10,865 nucleotides of DNA from Lachnospiraceae bacterium (GTDB taxonomy: Bacteria > Bacillota > Clostridia > Lachnospirales > Lachnospiraceae), in assembly GCA_024699395.1 (NCBI GenBank), contig JAILPU010000302.1:1-10865 (forward strand). Direction: 5' to 3'. A program made the position numbers and the translations under genes. Shown here piece by piece: positions 1 to 8,936 of this stretch. The notes under the pieces are model-generated. The model ran no database searches and was not told the origin of the DNA. It saw only the letters and a list, made by a program, of their open reading frames with translations. Position 1 is the stretch's first letter. Every line of letters starts with the position of its first letter.

Positions 1-2007
<2,007 letters not shown>

Positions 2008-2025
2008 GGCACAGGTGAATATAAT

Positions 2026-2427
2026 ATGGCAGAGAATAATGATTTCTTACTGCGCGTGATAACACCCGAGCGTGTTTTTTATGAAGGCAAAGTGGAAATG
2101 GTTGAATTTAATACTACCGAGGGCGAGATCGGTGTTCTTCCCGGTCATGTCCCCACTATTGCTGTTATCAAACCCGGTATTCTTACGATATATGAGGCAG
2201 AGAAGAAACTGGCGGCGCTTCATTCCGGTTTTTGTGAGATTCTTCCCGATAAGGTGACAATCCTTGCAGAGGTTGTGGAGTGGCCTTCGGAAATCGACAG
2301 AAAAAGAGCCGAAGAGGCTATGAAAAGAGCCGAGGAGCGCATTAAAGACAGGACGGAGCAGACAGATATTGTGAGAGCGCAGACAGCGCTTTTACGTGCC
2401 ATTGTTCGTATAGAAGCACTGAAGTAA
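2026..2427 (+). CDS. atpC: F1 ATP synthase epsilon subunit
   Basis: This is the small rotor subunit that joins gamma to the c-ring and can inhibit ATP hydrolysis through its C-terminal helices. The 133-residue length is typical. The N-terminal beta-sandwich is recognisable from VITPERVFYEGKVEMVEF and the conserved TEGEIGVLPGHVPT, followed by a charged two-helix C-terminal region rich in KRAEEAMKRAEE. The ATG at 2026 lies 18 bases after the atpD stop and follows an AGGTG sequence at 2013-2017. The TAA at 2425-2427 is followed after one base by the start of the next gene, so translation of the two is probably coupled. Confidence 0.97.
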   Translation: MAENNDFLLRVITPERVFYEGKVEMVEFNTTEGEIGVLPGHVPTIAVIKPGILTIYEAEKKLAALHSGFCEILPDKVTILAEVVEWPSEIDRKRAEEAMKRAEERIKDRTEQTDIVRAQTALLRAIVRIEALK

Positions 2428-2428
2428 A

Positions 2429-4957
2429 ATGAAGAAATTCTTTATAAAGATAATATATTTCATAATTGTTTATATGGTTTGTCTTATAGGGATGAACCTG
2501 TTTATGAACAAAGATCTTAATAACCTGACACAGGAGCTTAAAGCTCCTTCATTGCCCACGGTGGTAATGAACTGTGATGGTATCAGATACAATACACTCT
2601 ATGGCTATACAGGGGAGCAACAGATATCCCACATGAGAGACTGTATTTCGGTGATACCCTCTGACAGACATGTCAGGTTTTTTGTTGACACTTATTCACA
2701 TCAGCTTTTTGATCTTTCTTTTCAGGTGAGGAGCGTTGACGGTGAAAGACTGATAGAGGATACCGTAGTGGAGGACTTTGTCCAGGATAAAAGTACGGTC
2801 ACTGTTGACATTAACCTTAAAGATCTTTTGAGGCAGGATGAAGAGTACTGCCTTATCATTAAGCTTTCCACAGATACTGACACAGATGTCAGATACTATA
2901 CCCGTTTTGTGATGAGCGATGATCTTGCCCCCCATGAGAAGCTACAGTTTGTTAAAGACTTCCATGAAAGGACCTTAGGTCTTAAGGAGGGGGAGGAGAT
3001 TGCAAAATACTTAGAGAGCGATGAATCCCTTCAGGATAACAGATCCTTTAATTACGTAAATATTCATTCTTCCTACAAGATGATTACATATGACGGCTTT
3101 CAGGTAACAAGAGCCTCTACCCCGGTTTTACAACTCACCGACGTAAGGGGGCAGACTGCTGCAATGACTCTTTCTTTTGTGGGTATCCACGAGGATAACG
3201 GAGAGAGAATACAGTTTGATATCTGTGAGCATTACAGGATAAGATACACCGAGGAGCGTATCTATCTTCTTGATTATGAGCGCTTTATGACACAGATTCC
3301 CGATGAAAGCAGGTTCTGTGCCAACGATAAGATTATGTTAGGCATTGTTTCGGAAGAAGTGCCCATGATGGAAAGCAGTGAGGGAAACGTGGTTGCCTTT
3401 TATGAGGCGGGAGCACTTTTTGCCTACAATGCACCCACCAACAAGCTCGCTCATATTTTCTCTTTTTATGATGATAACAACAGCGATATAAGATCGAGAC
3501 ATAATGAGCACGCTGTTAAGATATTAAATGTTGATGATGAGGGTGACGTAAGTTATGCCGTTTTCGGTTATATGAACAGAGGCCGCTATGAGGGTCAGGT
3601 GGGCGTTCAGCTTATGAAGTACATTGCCTCCAACAACACCGTGGAGGAGAAGGCTTTTATTGCCTATAACCGTTCCTATGATGTCCTTAAGCTTCAGACC
3701 GACACCCTTTTGTACGAGAACGCCGAGGGACTGGTTTATCTTTTCCTTGATAACATGCTTTACTGTGTTTCCGATAAGGATAAAACAATGGAGCCCATTA
3801 CGGATATGGACGCAGATGATTCCTTCATGGCTTCCGCAGACAATCGTGTGGTTACCTGGACCAAAGGTGAAGGAGATCTTGGGGACCAAATGGTAATCAG
3901 GGATCTTGAAAGCGGTTCAGAGTTTTCTTTCAAAGCAAAGAGCGGTGAATATGTTAAAAACCTTGGATTTATTGATGACGATATTGTATACGGTATTGTT
4001 AAAAAGAGCGATGTCTATACCGACAATACAGGTAAGAAAACAATGCCAATGTACAAGATTGTTATCTGTGATACCGAGGGTAAGGTTTTAAAGAATTATG
4101 AGACTCCCGGGGAATATATTCTTTCCTGTTCGGTGATGGATAATCAGATTTCATTAAAGAAGGCTGTGAAAAACGAAAATCTGTCATATTCTTATACCGA
4201 GGACGATCAAATCATTAACAGTGAGACGGAGCGTGTTTTCAAAAACAATGTGATCGGTCTTGATATTGAGGCGTACAAACATTTCGTGGAGATTCAGGTT
4301 ACGAATCAGATTAATACCAAAACTCTTATGAGGCTTACCCCCAAGGAGGTTGTATTTGAAGGGGAGAAGCTTATGTCTTATCAGCCTGTCTTTGAGGAGG
4401 ATGTTTACTTTGTTTTCGATCCCTACGGATTAAAGAGTATGTCAAAGAATGCCAATACTGCCATAAACAGGGCGTATGTTTTAAACGGAAGCGTTATGGA
4501 TTGCTTTGGCAATACCATCTGGTATAAGGGTAACAGAGTCAGCAGAAATCAGATTATGGCCATTAAGGAAAGACCGGTGGAGGAGGGTGAAAGTTCTCTT
4601 TCGGTGTGTCTTAACTGTATTCTGGAATTAAACGGTATTTCCTTTAAGACAGAGAGTTATCTGGCAATGGGAAAGGATGTGAATATGATTCTTTCCGATA
4701 ATCTTTCGAACGCCAGGATTATGGACCTTTCAGGATGTTCACTTGATTCGGTTCTCTATTTTGTAAACAGAGATATTCCGGTATTGGCTATTCTCGACAA
4801 GGAGGACAAGGTGGTGCTTATCACCGGTTTCAACGACCAGAATGTGGTTATAATGGATCCTTTGGAGAACAAATTGTACAAAAAAGGAATGAATGACGCA
4901 GTGGACTATTTCATGGAAAACGGAAATCATTTTATTTCATACTACAAGGCGGAGTAA
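2429..4957 (+). CDS. Membrane-anchored extracytoplasmic protein, propeller-like body and degenerate C39-like C-terminus; function unknown
   Basis: I do not recognise a named family for this 842-residue protein. Seen: a Lys-rich start and one hydrophobic segment at about residues 4-25, with no obvious signal peptidase site, which suggests an N-terminal anchor and an outside-facing body. Residues 40-165 are beta-rich and may form an Ig-like domain. A charged helical stretch follows (167-205). About residues 205-710 consist of repeated short beta strands reading like a WD40/YVTN-type propeller (for example VVAFYEAGALFAYNAPTNKL, GLVYLFLDNMLYCVSDKDKT). The last 120 residues resemble a C39-like peptidase domain: VCLNCILELNG, then PVLAILDKEDKVVLITGF, then the VVIMDPLE strand and a final GNHFISY. 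The expected Cys and His appear to be replaced (S723, K794), while Asp is kept (D810). Codon use matches its neighbours. The gene starts one base after atpC with only a weak ribosome binding site, so it is probably expressed with the ATP synthase. Domain calls are by eye. Confidence 0.8.
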   Translation: MKKFFIKIIYFIIVYMVCLIGMNLFMNKDLNNLTQELKAPSLPTVVMNCDGIRYNTLYGYTGEQQISHMRDCISVIPSDRHVRFFVDTYSHQLFDLSFQVRSVDGERLIEDTVVEDFVQDKSTVTVDINLKDLLRQDEEYCLIIKLSTDTDTDVRYYTRFVMSDDLAPHEKLQFVKDFHERTLGLKEGEEIAKYLESDESLQDNRSFNYVNIHSSYKMITYDGFQVTRASTPVLQLTDVRGQTAAMTLSFVGIHEDNGERIQFDICEHYRIRYTEERIYLLDYERFMTQIPDESRFCANDKIMLGIVSEEVPMMESSEGNVVAFYEAGALFAYNAPTNKLAHIFSFYDDNNSDIRSRHNEHAVKILNVDDEGDVSYAVFGYMNRGRYEGQVGVQLMKYIASNNTVEEKAFIAYNRSYDVLKLQTDTLLYENAEGLVYLFLDNMLYCVSDKDKTMEPITDMDADDSFMASADNRVVTWTKGEGDLGDQMVIRDLESGSEFSFKAKSGEYVKNLGFIDDDIVYGIVKKSDVYTDNTGKKTMPMYKIVICDTEGKVLKNYETPGEYILSCSVMDNQISLKKAVKNENLSYSYTEDDQIINSETERVFKNNVIGLDIEAYKHFVEIQVTNQINTKTLMRLTPKEVVFEGEKLMSYQPVFEEDVYFVFDPYGLKSMSKNANTAINRAYVLNGSVMDCFGNTIWYKGNRVSRNQIMAIKERPVEEGESSLSVCLNCILELNGISFKTESYLAMGKDVNMILSDNLSNARIMDLSGCSLDSVLYFVNRDIPVLAILDKEDKVVLITGFNDQNVVIMDPLENKLYKKGMNDAVDYFMENGNHFISYYKAE

Positions 4958-5114
4958 CCGGTTATATATTTGACACATAACGATGCAGAAAATCGACGTT
5001 ATTATTTATGCTGATGGAGGCATAGGGGAATAAGATTTGTTTAATAAAACGGAGTGTTTACAATCTGAGACATTAGGCGAAATGCCCGATTATTGATGAG
5101 TTGAAGCAATATAA

Positions 5115-5155
5115 AAAGGCTTGATAAAATGAATTGTTCATTTTATCAAGCCTTT
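5115..5155. terminator. Perfect 19-bp stem, probable bidirectional terminator
   Basis: The arm AAAGGCTTGATAAAATGAA (5115-5133) and its exact reverse complement (5137-5155) enclose a three-base loop (TTG, 5134-5136). On the minus strand the stem ends in five consecutive Ts (complement of 5113-5117) and then TATATTG, a good fit for an intrinsic terminator of the prs operon. On the plus strand it runs out in CCTTTATTTG, a weaker T tract but still plausible for the atp operon. The stem is AT-rich for a terminator but unusually long and without mismatch. Confidence 0.85.
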
Positions 5156-5166
5156 ATTTGTGCGGA

Positions 5167-5197
5167 GCACTTAGCGAGGTACTGTCGAGCTTAGTGC
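5167..5197. repeat. 31-bp palindromic repeat, copy 1
   Basis: This is the first of two closely related 31-base elements. It begins GCACTTAGCGAGGTA and ends TCGAGCTTAGTGC. The ends pair as GCACT/AGTGC, then one T-T mismatch, then AGC/GCT, then a GA/GA tandem mismatch and two closing pairs (GG with TC, the second being G-U) around a short central loop. It shares 26 of 31 bases with copy 2, whose start lies 44 bases downstream. Confidence 0.8.
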
Positions 5198-5210
5198 GTG
5201 CCATGCAAAA

Positions 5211-5241
5211 TCACTTAGCGAGGTATTTTCGAGCATAGTGA
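5211..5241. repeat. 31-bp palindromic repeat, copy 2
   Basis: This is the second copy, beginning TCACTTAGCGAGGTA and ending TCGAGCATAGTGA. The outermost pair is T-A here and G-C in copy 1, a compensatory change that keeps the stem. The other differences are at the central loop (TTT instead of CTG) and one T-to-A change in the right arm. The arrangement resembles REP-like extragenic palindromes found near gene ends; no transposase is present in the window. Confidence 0.8.
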
Positions 5242-5333
5242 TGTTTGCAGTGCGGTAAAGAATTTGTCGGATGAAGGTCTCGGGGTTTTCAGACCCTTTG
5301 GAGGGTATCCGGTTCCTGTCAGTCTAAAAAATC

Positions 5334-6527
5334 TTACTGAACTTCCAGTTCTTTGTTTCTGTACTTATTAACGATGGCCTGAATCTTTTCCACAGGATTA
5401 AGAAGATCGCTGATGGAAGAATCATGGTTCAGGGTGTCGATAATGTATGCGATGTATTTGCTGAGATCGCAGCTTATATACCATTCTCTGTTGAAAAGCT
5501 CTTCTGACTGGTAGATAAGGTTGGTGGTGAGGATCTTATCGATATAACCCTTGCTGAAAGCGTTATCAAATCTTTCAAGACCGTTGGTGAAGAGACCGAA
5601 AGTAGCAAATACGAAGATTCTGTTTGCCTTTCTCTTTTTAAGTTCTGCAGCAACTTCAAGAACGCTTTCACCGGATGAAATCATGTCATCGATGATGATC
5701 ATGTCTTTGCCTTCCACACTTGAACCAAGGAATTCGTGGGCAACGATAGGGTTTCTTCCGTCCACAACCTTTGTGTAGTCACGTCTCTTATAGAACATTC
5801 CCACATCAAGACCAAGCACGTTTGCGATATAAACCGCACGTCCCATAGCGCCTTCGTCAGGGCTTATGAACATCATATGCTCAGCATCAATCTTGAGGTC
5901 GGGCACATTCTGTAAAAGAGCTTTTATAAACTGATAAGAGGGCTGTACAGTTTCAAATCCGTGAAGAGGTATTGCGTTCTGAACTCTGGGATCGTGGGCA
6001 TCAAAGGTGATGATATTGTCTACCCCCATGTTTACCAGTTCCTGAAGTGCGAGAGCGCAGTCAAGGGATTCTCTTGATGTACGCTTATGCTGGCGGCTCT
6101 CATAAAGGAAAGGCATGATTACGGTAATTCTTCTTGCTTTTCCTCCCACTGCGGAGATAATTCTCTTAAGATCCTGATAATGATCGTCGGGTGACATGTG
6201 ATTCATATATCCCGACATTTTGTAGGTCATTGAGTAGTTGAGAACGTCCACAAGGATATAAAGGTCTGTTCCTCTGGCTGACTCAAGGATAACTCCCTTC
6301 GCTTCACCGGAACCGAACCTGGGAACCTTTGTCTGCAATACATATGAGTCTCTCATATATCCTGCAAATGCAAGAGATTCTTTGTGCTCGTTTTCTCTTT
6401 CCTCACGCCACTGAACCAAATATTTGTCGACCTTTTCTCCCAAAGGCTTGCATCCGTCCATGGGAATGATGCGAAGGGAACCAACGGGGATGGTTTCGAG
6501 ATTTCTTTTTTCTTCACGTAAAGGCAT
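5334..6527 (-). CDS. prs: Ribose-phosphate pyrophosphokinase (PRPP synthase), long divergent form
   Basis: It transfers pyrophosphate from ATP to ribose 5-phosphate to make PRPP, the precursor of purines, pyrimidines, NAD, His and Trp, in the cytoplasm. Family features are MPFLYESRQHKR (138-149) in place of the usual PYARQDR loop, FDAHDP (175-180) with the catalytic-region His178, ISPDEGAMGRA (221-231), the KRR catalytic segment (247-249), and the PRPP-binding loop DDMISSGES (280-288) where most enzymes have DDMIDTGGT. At 397 residues it exceeds the usual 315 or so, with an N-terminal extension of about 55 residues and an enlarged linker after KRR. I chose the ATG at 6527 because AGAGGA lies nine bases upstream; an in-frame TTG at 6578 would add 17 residues but lacks a ribosome binding site. 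It is last in the minus-strand unit, 53 bases after the helicase loader gene. Whether these changes alter activity or allostery is not known from sequence. Confidence 0.88.
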   Translation of the reverse strand: MPLREEKRNLETIPVGSLRIIPMDGCKPLGEKVDKYLVQWREERENEHKESLAFAGYMRDSYVLQTKVPRFGSGEAKGVILESARGTDLYILVDVLNYSMTYKMSGYMNHMSPDDHYQDLKRIISAVGGKARRITVIMPFLYESRQHKRTSRESLDCALALQELVNMGVDNIITFDAHDPRVQNAIPLHGFETVQPSYQFIKALLQNVPDLKIDAEHMMFISPDEGAMGRAVYIANVLGLDVGMFYKRRDYTKVVDGRNPIVAHEFLGSSVEGKDMIIIDDMISSGESVLEVAAELKKRKANRIFVFATFGLFTNGLERFDNAFSKGYIDKILTTNLIYQSEELFNREWYISCDLSKYIAYIIDTLNHDSSISDLLNPVEKIQAIVNKYRNKELEVQ

Positions 6528-6580
6528 TAAAGTAGTCCTCTCTTTCTTGTGCTGTAAATTAAAAGGATTGACCCCCAATA

Positions 6581-7558
6581 TTACTTTTTACGTTTAAGCA
6601 TCATGCGGACATCGTTGCCCGTGAGCTTAAAGAATTCATAATAGGAACTGATTCTGGAAAAAGTTCTGTCCGAATATCGTTCCTTTAATTCCTCCAATGA
6701 AAGATTGCTGGAGATTATGGTGGAATTATGTCTTATGTGCCTCTCATTTATACAGGAAAAGAGCTGGGCCGACACAAAGGAATTGGTAAGTTCGCAGCCC
6801 AGATCGTCTATGATAAGCAGGTCACAATTATATATGTCTTCATATAATGCTGTTAAGGAATTTCTTTCCTGGGGATTGAAAGCATATCTTGCGAGGGTAT
6901 CAAAAAAATTATTTGCCGAAAAATATATTACGGAATAATGCTTTTTGAGAAGCTCATATGCGATACATCCCGACAGGTAGCTTTTGCCAGTACCCACTGT
7001 ACCATAAATAAAGAGATTGCGGTAGTCATGTTTAAAGTTTTGTACAAAATTTGTACAAAACTCCACGCACTTCTTAAGCCTTGTCAAATTCTCACCTGTC
7101 TGATATTCGTATGACAGTGTCCCAAAATTCTCACGGCTTATAAGTGAATAAATATTTGACTGTTGATAAAGGAATTTTAACTCCCTTTGTCTGAAACAAT
7201 GGCATTTTTCTTTAATACCGTCTTGACCTGTTATATATCCCGTATCCTTACAGTCTGCACAGACGTATATGGGATCCAGATAATCCTCTTTAAAACCGTG
7301 AGCCAAAAGAAGCTCTTTTTTCTTACGGGAAATTTCATCCAGAGACTCGTGAAAATTGTTTTCGGTATTATCACTGCCTTCCAATAAAAGACGCATCTTT
7401 GAAGCACAGAGTGCTCCGTAAGATGCGTTTAATTCCTTCAGTTGTGGGATAGCCTCATAGACTTTTGCCTCTCTGTCGGCAAGTTCGGCCCTGTTGGAAT
7501 CCCTTATCCATTCATATTCCCTTGTTATGGAATCATACTGGTTTTTGGAAAGTGACAC
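6581..7558 (-). CDS. dnaC: DnaC/DnaI-type AAA+ helicase loader
   Basis: It probably loads the replicative DnaB-type helicase onto DNA at initiation or restart. The 325-residue protein has a helical N-terminal region (about 1-95), then a four-Cys putative zinc site (C100, C103, C119, C121; CADC...KCHC) as in DnaI N-terminal domains. The AAA+ domain follows, with Walker A GTVGTGKS (186-193), Walker B LLIIDDLG (D251, D252), a sensor-1 strand ending ISSN (282-285) and candidate arginine finger residues in the RTFSRISS segment (298-305). The start is GTG at 7558, supported by AAAGGAG six bases upstream. The stop lies 53 bases before the prs start. It follows the DnaD-like gene by 17 bases, so they are very likely cotranscribed and act together. 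IS21 IstB is a related ATPase family, but no transposase is nearby and the Cys-rich N-terminal region favours a loader. Confidence 0.9.
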   Translation of the reverse strand: MSLSKNQYDSITREYEWIRDSNRAELADREAKVYEAIPQLKELNASYGALCASKMRLLLEGSDNTENNFHESLDEISRKKKELLLAHGFKEDYLDPIYVCADCKDTGYITGQDGIKEKCHCFRQRELKFLYQQSNIYSLISRENFGTLSYEYQTGENLTRLKKCVEFCTNFVQNFKHDYRNLFIYGTVGTGKSYLSGCIAYELLKKHYSVIYFSANNFFDTLARYAFNPQERNSLTALYEDIYNCDLLIIDDLGCELTNSFVSAQLFSCINERHIRHNSTIISSNLSLEELKERYSDRTFSRISSYYEFFKLTGNDVRMMLKRKK

Positions 7559-7575
7559 TTTTTTCTCCTTTATTA

Positions 7576-8718
7576 TCAGTTCCTTAAGAGCTCTTTTTCA
7601 AGGGCGTCGAAATCGTAATCGTTCTGGGGAAACTGATTAAATTTGTTGGAGGGATATGAAGCACGGGGAGACTGGGGTCTTGCGACTGTTTCCTTTTTGC
7701 GGGAATGCTCCTCGTCAATCTTATCGATGTCTGATTTTTTGGTGACATTCGCAGCCTTCCAGTTGGCCAGAATTCCCTCCGCATATTCAAAGCGGTGCTT
7801 GTCCGTAGCAAGAGCGCACCTGCCGCATGCCTCCAAGATAATATCAAGAGAGAAACCGTATTCCTTGCTCCATCTGTTGATATATTCCATCTCCTTGGGT
7901 GTGGGTTTGTTGGAACGGCCCAGTTCGTTCATTATACTGTAAACACTGCTGTTTCTTTTCTGTGTATATTTTACGGCCTGGCGTCTGTTGGTAATGCCTT
8001 CCTCAGCCCAGTTAACGGCAACTTTTTCTATATATTTAAAGTCCTTTTTGTCAAGCTCGATACAATACTCAATAAGGTATCCTATGAGTTCAAAAGAAAA
8101 ACCCAGAACGTCATTTATATAGAAGACGGATGTTATCTCATGTCTGGAAAGAGGACGCCCCATGTATTGTTCGCATACATCCAAAAGTTCTTTGGTCTCT
8201 TTTTTCTGTTTAAAATCAGAAAGCTCCGCGGAGGAGTAAGCAGGCTTAATAAAAGGATTGGGACTGCTTTCGAACACAGGATGTCTTATGGAAGAAATAT
8301 TGGTTATCCTGTCCTCGGGCATGGTATTTTCTCCGGGAATAATTCCTGTGGGAACAATGCCTGTGGGAATAACACCTGCGGGTCCCGATACGGTTATCTG
8401 ACCGTTGCCGGGTCTTCTGGTGGATGAGAGCTCATTGAGCCTTATTCCCGTAAGGTTTCCGAAGCTGTCATAATCCAGAGCGATAAGAGAATGCTTTTCC
8501 CAATATTTAAGAGCCCTTACAATGTCCTTCTCCGTGTGATTAAAAAAGTCTGCCATGTCGGAAACACTTGTGACCTGACCGCATCCTAACATCCTTAAAA
8601 GGTAGAGATACACCTTAAGCTGCGCGTCGTTGGCATCCTTCATATACTCATCGATAAATCTATTTGATATAGCCGTTACATCCTGAGATGTATTGCTGTA
8701 AATTTTCAAATGTGCCAT
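7576..8718 (-). CDS. DnaD-domain replication initiation protein
   Basis: This is a DnaD/DnaB(Bacillus)-type primosome protein, expected to bind and remodel DNA and help recruit the helicase loader. Residues 1-98 form an N-terminal winged-helix-like domain (DDBH1 type). A Pro/Gly linker (about 100-160) carries the repeat GVIP-TGIVP-TGIIP. Two DDBH2-type helical domains follow: about 178-252 with YIEKVAVNWAEEGI, and about 258-335 with YAEGILANWKAANV, both fitting the Y-x3-I-x3-W pattern. A charged tail ends in YDFDALEKELLRN, typical of the family. The ATG at 8718 has a strong GGGAGG ribosome binding site five bases upstream. It is first in the unit with the loader and prs, and its upstream region carries DnaA-box-like sites. 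The family call is firm; whether it is functionally DnaD or DnaB is open. Confidence 0.88.
   Translation of the reverse strand: MAHLKIYSNTSQDVTAISNRFIDEYMKDANDAQLKVYLYLLRMLGCGQVTSVSDMADFFNHTEKDIVRALKYWEKHSLIALDYDSFGNLTGIRLNELSSTRRPGNGQITVSGPAGVIPTGIVPTGIIPGENTMPEDRITNISSIRHPVFESSPNPFIKPAYSSAELSDFKQKKETKELLDVCEQYMGRPLSRHEITSVFYINDVLGFSFELIGYLIEYCIELDKKDFKYIEKVAVNWAEEGITNRRQAVKYTQKRNSSVYSIMNELGRSNKPTPKEMEYINRWSKEYGFSLDIILEACGRCALATDKHRFEYAEGILANWKAANVTKKSDIDKIDEEHSRKKETVARPQSPRASYPSNKFNQFPQNDYDFDALEKELLRN
8335..8379. repeat. Three 15-bp in-frame tandem units in the DnaD-like gene
   Basis: On the plus strand three units begin GGGAATAATTCCTGT, GGGAACAATGCCTGT and GGGAATAACACCTGC. Because 15 is a multiple of three, each encodes one five-residue linker unit of the (T/A)-G-(I/V)-(I/V)-P type on the minus strand. 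Such units may change copy number by slippage and alter linker length between the DNA-binding and DDBH2 domains. Confidence 0.8.
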
Positions 8719-8782
8719 GAAAACCTCCCTTTAAAGAGAGGGGTTAATGATGTTGGAAAACTAAACCCTCAAAGTATTTCAA

Positions 8783-8810
8783 AGTATATCATAGGGGGAC
8801 TGAATTGGAA
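8783..8810 (-). promoter_or_regulatory. Candidate promoter of the dnaD-dnaC-prs operon
   Basis: Read on the minus strand, TGATATACT (8791-8783) is a good extended -10 (TGnTATACT). Sixteen bases upstream is TTCCAA (8810-8805), a weak -35 match. Transcription would start near 8776 and leave a leader of about 57 bases before the ATG at 8718. It is a visual match only. Confidence 0.45.
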
Positions 8811-8858
8811 ATAGTTAAATATTCCGAAAAATTAAGACATTTTAAAATGCCCCCTCAT

Positions 8859-8885
8859 TGTGGAAAATGTGGAAAATGTGGATTC
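8859..8885 (-). promoter_or_regulatory. Three head-to-tail DnaA-box-like 9-mers
   Basis: On the plus strand TGTGGAAAA (8859-8867), TGTGGAAAA (8868-8876) and TGTGGATTC (8877-8885) abut with an exact 9-base period. Read on the minus strand they are GAATCCACA, TTTTCCACA and TTTTCCACA; the last two differ by one base from the DnaA consensus TTATCCACA. They lie about 140-165 bases upstream of the DnaD-like start, beside an AT-rich stretch (8811-8849). Confidence 0.65.
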
Positions 8886-8927
8886 TTTTCGGAAAGCCTT
8901 GGAATATATGGGAATCTTTCCAATAAA

Positions 8928-8936
8928 ATATCCACA
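8928..8936 (+). promoter_or_regulatory. DnaA-box-like site ATATCCACA
   Basis: This is one mismatch from TTATCCACA, in the orientation opposite to the neighbouring boxes. It overlaps the left arm of the inverted repeat at 8932-8970. Confidence 0.55.

Larger units (their letters stand above)
4958..5333. other. Intergenic region between convergent transcription units
   Basis: These 376 bases hold no credible gene. From left to right they contain a weak imperfect inverted repeat at 4977-5002 (ATAACG/CGTTAT arms), about 110 bases without clear structure, the perfect terminator hairpin at 5115-5155, two 31-bp palindromic repeats at 5167-5197 and 5211-5241, and two short overlapping inverted repeats at 5276-5295 and 5293-5306 just beyond the prs stop. 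It is the 3' junction of the atp operon (plus strand) and the dnaD-dnaC-prs operon (minus strand). Confidence 0.85.

Noticed and set aside
4970..4975. TTGACA after the 842-residue gene
   Set aside because: It is a perfect -35 hexamer, but no -10 occurs at 16-18 bases and no gene follows on the plus strand before the terminator.
6528..6578. N-terminal extension of prs from a TTG codon
   Set aside because: The 17 extra residues lack a ribosome binding site, while the ATG at 6527 has AGAGGA at good spacing.
6581..7558. IS21 IstB-type transposition ATPase
   Set aside because: The P-loop domain is related, but the Cys-rich N-terminal region, DnaD-like partner and absence of a transposase or terminal repeats point to a replication helicase loader.
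7795..8427. 210-codon open frame on the plus strand inside the DnaD-like gene
   Set aside because: It is antisense to a recognised gene, and its apparent CGNN-type repeats (NNSCGNNACGNN) are only the reverse reading of the 15-bp linker units.
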